From NCBI GenBank assembly GCA_947068385.1, contig CAMTBF010000060.1, forward strand, positions 1 to 11,972: 11,972 nt of DNA. The letters run 5' to 3'. Below, piece after piece: positions 6,693 to 11,972 of the stretch. Under the pieces are notes generated by a model that was given only the letters and a program-made list of their open reading frames with translations, did not search any database and was not told the origin of the DNA. The stretch is from an uncultured Lachnospiraceae bacterium (GTDB taxonomy: Bacteria > Bacillota > Clostridia > Lachnospirales > Lachnospiraceae). The stretch's first letter is position 1, and each line of letters opens with the position of its first letter. The translations under genes and the position numbers were made by a program.

Positions 6693-7562
6693 TTAAAGGA
6701 AGCCGTACCTCCTCTTCAGCTCCGCCACGGCCTCCTTATCCGGCGCTGCTATATTTGGCAGCTCCTCCTCCCCCAGGGCCCGGTGCTTGGAATCGCCCAG
6801 GCTGTGGTAGGGCAGGAGCTCTGCCGGGATTTCGGGATAGCCCTTCAGGAACAGGGCTATGGCCTCCAGCTCCCCGTCATTATAGCCGGGGATATAGGGG
6901 ATGCGGACCAGCATCCTGCTGCCCTCTGCCGCCAGCCTTCTGAAATTGTCCAGGATGCGCTGGTTGCCCACCCCCGTACAGGCCCGGTGGACCTCCGGCG
7001 AGAAGGCCTTGATGTCGTATAGGAACAGGTCCGTCAGCCCCCTCACGTTCTCAAAGAACTCCCAGGGCACATTGCCCGCCGTGTCCACCGCCGTGTGAAT
7101 CCCGGCCTGCCTGCACAGCGCGAGGAGCTCCCTGAGCGGCTCCTGCTGCAGCATGCACTCGCCGCCGGAGAAGGTGGCCCCGCCGCCGGACTGCCGAAAG
7201 TACCCCCGGTTCCTCTCGATCTCCCGGAAAATGTCCTCCGTCTCCCGCTGCTCTCCCACCCGCACCAGCGCGTCCGCATAGCATTCCTCACAGCATAGGA
7301 AGCAGTGCCCGCATTTCTCCCTGTCAATCGCGTGCACGCCCTCCCGGAAGCTGTGGGCCCCCCGGGGGCAGTGCTCCACACAGCTGCCGCAGCCGATGCA
7401 TTTCTCGGGATACCAGAGGATCTGCGCCTCCCTGCGGATGGATTCCGGATTGTGGCACCAGGCGCAGTGCAGGTTGCAGCCCTTGAAGAAGACCACCGTC
7501 CGCACCCCCGGCCCGTCGTGGACGGAAAAATGCTGTATATTGAAAATCTCAGCCCTGGCCAT
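6693..7562 (-). CDS. Glycyl radical enzyme activase (radical SAM)
   Basis: A 289-residue activating enzyme. It cleaves S-adenosylmethionine reductively and abstracts hydrogen from the glycine of its partner, very probably the glycyl radical enzyme encoded just downstream. Seen: the radical SAM cluster motif CNLHCAWC (Cys29, 33, 36); a ferredoxin-type insert with two four-cysteine sets, Cys55/58/61/65 and Cys84/87/90/94 (plus an extra Cys91), the usual plan of activases for non-PFL glycyl radical enzymes; SAM-contact SGGE (132-135); and later barrel strands VDTAGNVPWE and LYDIKAF. Two oddities: the usual Pro after GGE is Cys136 (GGECMLQ), and the Pro after the last ferredoxin Cys is Tyr95. The ATG overlaps the last 14 nt of the upstream gene. 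Only a weak GGGG precedes it, so translation is probably coupled. Cytoplasmic, oxygen-sensitive. Confidence 0.95.
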   Translation of the reverse strand: MARAEIFNIQHFSVHDGPGVRTVVFFKGCNLHCAWCHNPESIRREAQILWYPEKCIGCGSCVEHCPRGAHSFREGVHAIDREKCGHCFLCCEECYADALVRVGEQRETEDIFREIERNRGYFRQSGGGATFSGGECMLQQEPLRELLALCRQAGIHTAVDTAGNVPWEFFENVRGLTDLFLYDIKAFSPEVHRACTGVGNQRILDNFRRLAAEGSRMLVRIPYIPGYNDGELEAIALFLKGYPEIPAELLPYHSLGDSKHRALGEEELPNIAAPDKEAVAELKRRYGFL

Positions 7563-9828
7563 AGCGCCCCGTCACTTCCACCGCCTTCGCTTCACTGTCG
7601 TAGGAGACCAGCAGCGTCCGGGTCCTCTCGTCCCACTGCGCGGATACCTTTGCCTCTCTGCCGTCCTCGTCCACCGCGCTCACCTCTGCCACCGCCTTCG
7701 GCAGGCGCACCCTGGTGAACGCCCTGATATTGTCCGCGGTCTTCAAGCGCAGGCACACTCCCGCGTCCGTCAGGTCTGCCCGCTCCACCCTGGCGGAGGT
7801 GCCCACGATCCGGAAGGTCTCCCCCTGGATCTTCCCGAAGTCGAACAGGATGGCGTTCCCGTCCGGCCCAATCTCCTTTTTGTCGATAATCCGGTAATCA
7901 TTCTCCAGCATGTCGGCATACAGCCCCTGGAACACCTTGGGCGCGTCGCTTACGCTCTCGTCCATGACGGCGGAGATGACGTAGGGCCCTCTGTGCAGGG
8001 TCAGGTCATTGCGGTACTGCCAGTCCGCGCCGCACTTTTTCAGCCCCTCCCTCACCAGCTCCCTGTAGGCCCCGGTGAGGTCCCGGTTCAGGCACAGCCT
8101 TGCGGGCAGCATGTTCCAGACAATAATCCTGCCCTGGCCCACGGGATATTCGCCGTCCTTCGGGCCGGGCTCCATCCCCGCCATCTCGAACAGATGCTCC
8201 GCCGGATTCCCATAGCCCGACTGCCTCCACCAGGAGGAGATCCCGTGGAAGGGGTCGCTGCCGTCCCCGATGTAGAGCAATGTCCCCCCTGCCCTCACCC
8301 AGGAGATCAGGGACGCGTTCACGTCCGGCGCCTCCGGCTTGATGTACTCATAGCTCAGGATCAGGAAGCGGCAGTCGTCCAGGTAGCCCGCGAACCGCCT
8401 CACATTGTCCAGCTGCACCGGCTTTATGGGCAGGCCGTACTTCACCAGAGGAAGGGCCATGCCGAAGAACTGGGGGAACGCGGGGCTCTGGATGAAATCC
8501 TTCATCATGGAATCGTCCCCCTGGATCTCCCGCATCAGGGCCGCCGCCTGCTCCTCGTCCACCGCATTGCCGGAATTCTTGTGCAGGGCCCTGCGGAACC
8601 GCTCCTCTATGGGCTTCCCGGTGACGATGCCGTCCGGGAAGGTGCGCTGGAACAGGCCGCTGTCCGACATGAACAGGCCCACCCCGGGCACGTACCCCTC
8701 GAAGGAGACGTCCTCCTGCTCCATATCCCCGAAGAGCTGGAACATGCCCGACAGCAAAGTGGCGTAAGCCTGGGGAATCGGCTTGGATTCCTCCGTCTCG
8801 ATGCTGTCCTCGATCTTCTCCTCTATCCTGGGCTGGAGCCTGGGATACTTCCCCTCGAAGACCCTGTGGGGCCAGGGGCAGATTTCATAATGCCAGATAT
8901 GGGGATGGAGGAGGGAGGCGGTGGCGGTCTTGATGTAATTGTAGCGGTAATTGTCCCAGGTATAGCCGGCCAGGTCCTCTATGGGGTCGTTCAGGAACCA
9001 CATCCGGCGCCCCGTCCCCTTCACCAGCTCCTGCATCACGCCGTACTCCAGGTAGGCCGTCTCGAAGGTGCGCTCCTTGTAGACCCCCTCGTAGACATTG
9101 GCCTCCCGGCTGGTGCCCGTCCATATCTGGGCGATGTAGCCGTCCACCCCGGCGAGGCCTATCAGCGCCGCCTCCGGGCTCATGATCTTCCACTGGGTGT
9201 AGTTCAGGAGGCTGTGGGTGGGCACATAGAACCTTAGGTCCTTCCCGTGCTTCACCTTGGCGTATTCCTTCAGGGCCGCGCTGACCCGGTCGATGGTGCG
9301 GCAGTACAGATAGGCCTTCAGCCTGGCGGATTTATAGCGCACGTCCAGATCCTCGTGCTGGGGCCTCCAGGGCTCCCTGTAATGGATTTCGTACTCCCGC
9401 TTGAAGGCCTCGGAATAGCCGCTCTTGTCCCAGAACTCCGGCTCCTCCACATGGATCGCCTCCACCCCGGCGTCCACCGCGATCTTCATCCGCTCCGTCA
9501 GGTACTCCGAAAACGCCACCGTGGGGACCATGTAGGGAACCGTGGGATTGTGGTTCACCCCCGCGCCGTCCCGCTGGACCTGGCCCTCGTCCCAGTGCTT
9601 CCTGCCGTCCCATTTGCCGTCCAGGTAGTCCTGGTACTCGCCCCAGGCGATGCCCGTCATCAGGTGCACCACGTAGCCCCGCTCCCTGTACTCCCGGATG
9701 CGCTCCGGCATGGTATCGTCGATTCCATACACCATGACGAAATCGCAGTCCAGGTCCACGGAGGGGCGGAACCTCCCGCCCACCTGGTAACCGGTCAGCT
9801 CTTCTGTCTTCTCTCGAATGTATGCCAT
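7549..9828 (-). CDS. Large glycoside-hydrolase-like protein, family not recognised
   Basis: A 759-residue protein that I cannot place in a named family with certainty. The first ~330 residues look like a TIM barrel: alternating strands and helices with FVMVYGID (30-37), GYVVHLMTGIAWGEY (51-65), AGVEAIHVEEPEFW (120-133), RFYVPTHS (199-206), GYIAQIWTG (230-238), MWFLNDPIED (276-285) and HIWHYEICPWP (310-320). The acidic residues Glu128, Glu129 and Glu131 after one strand and Glu315 after a later one are candidate catalytic acid/base and nucleophile (inference). From about 465 to 620 a second domain includes CRFLILSYEYIKP and WVRAGGTLLYIGDG. It resembles the glutamine-amidotransferase-like trimerisation domain of GH42 beta-galactosidases. 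A small beta-rich domain ends the protein. Clan A glycosidase of GH42-like architecture is the best guess. No signal peptide. The start has an ideal AGGAGG 6 nt upstream. It is the first gene of the catabolic cluster, 66 nt after the ABC exporter, and its end overlaps the activase gene. Confidence 0.75.
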   Translation of the reverse strand: MAYIREKTEELTGYQVGGRFRPSVDLDCDFVMVYGIDDTMPERIREYRERGYVVHLMTGIAWGEYQDYLDGKWDGRKHWDEGQVQRDGAGVNHNPTVPYMVPTVAFSEYLTERMKIAVDAGVEAIHVEEPEFWDKSGYSEAFKREYEIHYREPWRPQHEDLDVRYKSARLKAYLYCRTIDRVSAALKEYAKVKHGKDLRFYVPTHSLLNYTQWKIMSPEAALIGLAGVDGYIAQIWTGTSREANVYEGVYKERTFETAYLEYGVMQELVKGTGRRMWFLNDPIEDLAGYTWDNYRYNYIKTATASLLHPHIWHYEICPWPHRVFEGKYPRLQPRIEEKIEDSIETEESKPIPQAYATLLSGMFQLFGDMEQEDVSFEGYVPGVGLFMSDSGLFQRTFPDGIVTGKPIEERFRRALHKNSGNAVDEEQAAALMREIQGDDSMMKDFIQSPAFPQFFGMALPLVKYGLPIKPVQLDNVRRFAGYLDDCRFLILSYEYIKPEAPDVNASLISWVRAGGTLLYIGDGSDPFHGISSWWRQSGYGNPAEHLFEMAGMEPGPKDGEYPVGQGRIIVWNMLPARLCLNRDLTGAYRELVREGLKKCGADWQYRNDLTLHRGPYVISAVMDESVSDAPKVFQGLYADMLENDYRIIDKKEIGPDGNAILFDFGKIQGETFRIVGTSARVERADLTDAGVCLRLKTADNIRAFTRVRLPKAVAEVSAVDEDGREAKVSAQWDERTRTLLVSYDSEAKAVEVTGRYGQG

Positions 9829-9851
9829 GATATGCCTCCTATTTTAGTTCC

Positions 9852-9875
9852 GCGTCTTCCGTGCGGGGCAGACGC
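9852..9875. other. Hairpin in the gap between exporter and glycosidase-like gene
   Basis: GCGTCT (9852-9857) and AGACGC (9870-9875) form a 6-bp stem around a 12-nt loop that contains a further CCG/CGG pair. On the plus strand it is followed by TGTTTTATT, and on the minus strand by GGAACTAAAATAGG. As a minus-strand terminator for the ABC gene it is therefore weak. It may be a 5' UTR element of the downstream operon or a partial transcription barrier. An AT-rich TATCATAAT (minus strand, about 9889-9881) just before it resembles a -10 box but has no good -35. Confidence 0.35.
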
Positions 9876-9894
9876 TGTTTTATTATGATAAACC

Positions 9895-11622
9895 TCACCC
9901 GGGAGCCCCCATCTGCAGCCGGTAAAGCCTCGCATAGAGGCCATCCGTCTCCAGCAGCTGGCTGTGGGTCCCCTGCTGCACCACCCTGCCGCCGTCCAGG
10001 ACAAGTATCCGGTCGGCGTCTACCACATTGGACAGCCTGTGGGCCACAATCAGCGTGGTCCTGCCCTGCATCAGCCTGGCCAGGGAGCCCTGGATCCGCT
10101 GCTCCGCCGCCCCGTCCAGCGCTGCCGTCACCTCGTCCAGCAGCAGGATTGGGGCGTCCTTCAGCATGGCCCTGGCTATGCTGATGCGCTGCCTCTCCCC
10201 GCCGGAGAGGGCGATCCCCTTCTCCCCCACTGCCGCGTCCCATCCCCGCTCCTCCACGAATTCCAGGATGCCCGCCCGGGCGCAGGTCTCCCGGAGCCGT
10301 TCCATAGAGGCCTTGTTGTCGGCCGCCAGCAGGTTCTCCCGGATGCTGCCCGGGAACAGGTAGCTGTCCTGGGTCACATAGGCCAATTGATCCCGCAGGG
10401 GGCCAAGGGCCCAGTCGCTGACGGCATGGCCCCGAACCCGCACCTGTCCCTCCGTAGGCATCAGGAAGCCGCAGATCATCTTCAGGGCCGTGCTCTTCCC
10501 GCTTCCGCTTGCCCCCACAAGGGCCACGGTCTCCCCCTCCTTTACGGAAAAGCCAAGATGCTCTATCAGCCGGTGGGATTCCGGATAGGAAAAGGACACG
10601 TCTTCAAACTCCACGAAAGGCGCCTCCTCCAGGGGCTGCGTCTGCGTCCCGCCGCTCTCCTCGGGCAGATCCAGATACCGGAAGAGCCTGGTGCAGGCGC
10701 CGCTGCACTTCTGTATGTAGCCGAACACATCCGGCACCTGGGTCAGCCAGGTCACGAAATGCTTGCTGACCACCGTCAGGGAGAGCAGCATGCCCACTGT
10801 CAGCGTCCCCTGGGACACCCGCAGCGCCCCGAAGGCCAGCATGGCCATCATGGGGAGGTATCCCAGCAATACCCCCGTTCCGTTCATGGCGGCCGTGGCC
10901 TTCTGCATGCGCAGGTCCACTGCCAGCGACTTTCCCAGGGCCTCCCGGAACCGTCTGCCCACGAAGCCCTCCAGCTGGAAGGACTTCACCACCGCCGCTG
11001 CCTGCAGGCCCTCGTTGGCCGCCTGCTGGGCCAGGCCGTTCTTCGTGCGCAGGGCCTCCTCCATGTCCTTAAAGGGCCTGGAGATCCACAGGCTCACCGG
11101 CAGCACCAGAAGGGACGCGCCCATGAACAGGACGGTCATTCTCATGTCTATGACAGACATGAAGAGCATAGTGCCGAACACCGAGGTGAACAGGGTGGTG
11201 ATCATGGAAAGGCCGTATCCCACAAACCCGTATACTGTCCCCAGCTCGCTCCCCAAGTGCGCCATGATGTCCCCGCTCCTCTGCTCCTCCAGCGCGGGGA
11301 TGGAGAGCCTCATGGCCTTCCTCCCCACCGCGACGCGCAGCTCCATGACTACCTTGGATGACATCCTATACTTTGTCAGCATGGATATGGTGTGGAAAGG
11401 CGCCGCCAGGAAAGGTGCCGCGATCATCCACGCCAGCCGGTTCCAGAATGCCCCGTCCACCGCCGTGGCCGCATCCAGCGTCTCCCCGGTGAGCTTCCCC
11501 ATCACCATGTCCAGTATCAGGTACGCCATGGTGGCCAGGACGCTGGGTATGTAGAGATACCAGTTCTTCCAGACCAGCCCCATGATCCTCTTCATCGGTG
11601 AAGCCGTTTCTTCTCCCCTCAT
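9895..11622 (-). CDS. ABC exporter half-transporter (membrane domain plus ATPase)
   Basis: A 575-residue type I ABC exporter subunit in the inner membrane. The N-terminal half carries about six hydrophobic segments, clearest at IPSVLATMAYLILDMVM, LAWMIAAPFLAAP, the pair near 135-175 and the pair near 250-285. The C-terminal half is a complete ATPase: Walker A GASGSGKST (370-378), Q-loop YVTQDSYLF, signature LSGGERQR (from 472), Walker B ILLLDE with catalytic Glu497, and H-loop His528. It should homodimerise, since no partner half-transporter is adjacent. The substrate (drug, lipid or peptide) cannot be told, and no peptidase domain is present. The start at 11622 is chosen because GGGAGG lies just upstream and the remaining length is typical. 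The frame stays open to 11853, and an in-frame TTG at 11757 also has AGGAGG 4 nt ahead, so the N-terminus is uncertain. It is an exporter and not a sugar importer, so a link to the downstream glycan genes is doubtful. Confidence 0.93.
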   Translation of the reverse strand: MRGEETASPMKRIMGLVWKNWYLYIPSVLATMAYLILDMVMGKLTGETLDAATAVDGAFWNRLAWMIAAPFLAAPFHTISMLTKYRMSSKVVMELRVAVGRKAMRLSIPALEEQRSGDIMAHLGSELGTVYGFVGYGLSMITTLFTSVFGTMLFMSVIDMRMTVLFMGASLLVLPVSLWISRPFKDMEEALRTKNGLAQQAANEGLQAAAVVKSFQLEGFVGRRFREALGKSLAVDLRMQKATAAMNGTGVLLGYLPMMAMLAFGALRVSQGTLTVGMLLSLTVVSKHFVTWLTQVPDVFGYIQKCSGACTRLFRYLDLPEESGGTQTQPLEEAPFVEFEDVSFSYPESHRLIEHLGFSVKEGETVALVGASGSGKSTALKMICGFLMPTEGQVRVRGHAVSDWALGPLRDQLAYVTQDSYLFPGSIRENLLAADNKASMERLRETCARAGILEFVEERGWDAAVGEKGIALSGGERQRISIARAMLKDAPILLLDEVTAALDGAAEQRIQGSLARLMQGRTTLIVAHRLSNVVDADRILVLDGGRVVQQGTHSQLLETDGLYARLYRLQMGAPG

Positions 11623-11793
11623 GCTATCCTCCCCCATCTCATGCCCGTGTCTTCCCCATTCTCCATCTACCATAAAATGGATTTCAGCTTCCCGATCCCC
11701 GTCTCCTGCCGCCATCCCCCAGGCCGCAAGCGAAATACCCCCCGCAGAGCCCTGCAAAAGACCTCCTCTTCGCGAGTCTTCCATTGTCATGAA
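11623..11793 (-). other. Leader region of the ABC exporter gene
   Basis: About 170 nt between the inverted repeat and the preferred exporter start. The frame of the exporter remains open throughout, but the predicted residues (for example AAGDGDREAEIHF) look unlike an exporter N-terminus. It contains AGGAGG (plus-strand 11762-11767) 4 nt before an in-frame TTG, and the GGGAGG used for the preferred ATG. It is either a long 5' UTR or an unusual soluble N-terminal extension. Confidence 0.4.
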
Positions 11794-11842
11794 TGAGAGG
11801 GTGCATCTTAATCGCATATACCTATTAAGCTGCACCCTCTCA
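11794..11842. promoter_or_regulatory. Near-perfect inverted repeat, probable operator
   Basis: Outer arms TGAGAGGGTGCA (11794-11805) and TGCACCCTCTCA (11831-11842) are perfect complements. After one mismatched pair (T11806/C11830), inner arms CTTAAT (11807-11812) and ATTAAG (11824-11829) are again perfect. The centre is 11 nt (11813-11823). That makes 18 matched pairs in 49 bp. No T-tract follows on either strand, so it is not a simple terminator. It overlaps the best promoter candidate of the region, which fits an operator for a dimeric or tetrameric regulator of the exporter gene. A 5' UTR hairpin or a small mobile repeat are alternatives. Confidence 0.6.
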
Positions 11843-11843
11843 A
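11815..11843 (-). promoter_or_regulatory. Candidate sigma-70-type promoter for the exporter gene
   Basis: On the minus strand TTGAGA (11843-11838, five of six to the consensus -35) and TATATG (11820-11815, four of six to the consensus -10) are separated by exactly 17 nt. The -35 lies in one outer arm of the inverted repeat and the -10 in its central loop, so binding of a protein to the repeat would block polymerase. Predicted transcription would begin near 11808, giving a 5' leader of roughly 185 nt to the preferred ATG. Confidence 0.45.
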
Positions 11844-11972
11844 TATTAATCATTTCTTCTAAAGAACTAATTTCACAACCTTACAGGACGGAATGCCGAA
11901 TTAATATACCAGGTCATCCCTGCATTGGTTTACCTGAAAAATCCCTTTTTCCTGCCAAAGCGCCCCCAATCC

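Noticed and set aside
5616..7022. 468-codon open frame on the plus strand
   Set aside because: It is antisense to the glycyl radical enzyme and the activase, both supported by catalytic motifs. No domain is recognisable.
7396..9237. 613-codon open frame on the plus strand
   Set aside because: It is antisense to the glycosidase-like gene and part of the activase gene. Composition is shadow-like, and it crosses two real genes without recognisable domains.
9964..11361. 465-codon open frame on the plus strand
   Set aside because: It is the complement of the ABC exporter and is rich in His, Gln and Gly with no domain.

Overview
The window reads as a GC-rich chromosomal segment of a strictly anaerobic, gut-type Firmicute, most likely a Lachnospiraceae/Clostridia relative. 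The basis is the oxygen-sensitive glycyl radical enzyme with its activase, the strong AGGAGG-type ribosome binding sites and the style of the proteins. The species cannot be named from the sequence. All six confident genes lie on the minus strand, so transcription runs from right to left.

Layout in transcription order. (1) 11972-11623: an AT-rich upstream region with a near-perfect 49-bp inverted repeat overlapping a plausible promoter. (2) 11622-9895: a single ABC exporter half-transporter (membrane domain fused to ATPase). (3) After a 66-nt gap with a hairpin, a compact catabolic-looking cluster: a large uncharacterised glycoside-hydrolase-like protein (9828-7549), a glycyl radical enzyme activase overlapping it by 14 nt (7562-6693), an atypical glycyl radical enzyme (6590-4404) and a GH38 alpha-mannosidase (4349-1218). 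(4) A 326-nt gap with several stem-loops, one of them shaped like a plus-strand terminator. (5) An endonuclease/exonuclease/phosphatase-fold hydrolase (891-139). (6) A short 22-bp tandem repeat at its 3' end, followed by AT-rich DNA.

The most interesting element is the four-gene cluster 9828-1218. A glycyl radical enzyme and its dedicated activase sit between a GH38 alpha-mannosidase and a predicted TIM-barrel glycosidase. There are no microcompartment genes, aldehyde or alcohol dehydrogenases, amino-acid genes or sulfonate genes, which mark the characterised glycyl radical pathways. The enzyme keeps the C-terminal radical glycine. Its active-site cysteine lies in a Cys-Gly-Cys-Asn-Trp stretch, without the Cys-x-Glu arrangement of known glycyl radical dehydratases and eliminases and without the Cys-Cys pair of pyruvate formate-lyase. 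My working inference is an undescribed radical reaction on a sugar or glycoside, with the two hydrolases releasing or processing the substrate. The reaction and substrate cannot be read from sequence.

Other points worth checking are a possible 14-codon leader peptide overlapping the alpha-mannosidase start, a plus-strand terminator where no plus-strand gene is visible, and the probable operator-promoter at the right end.
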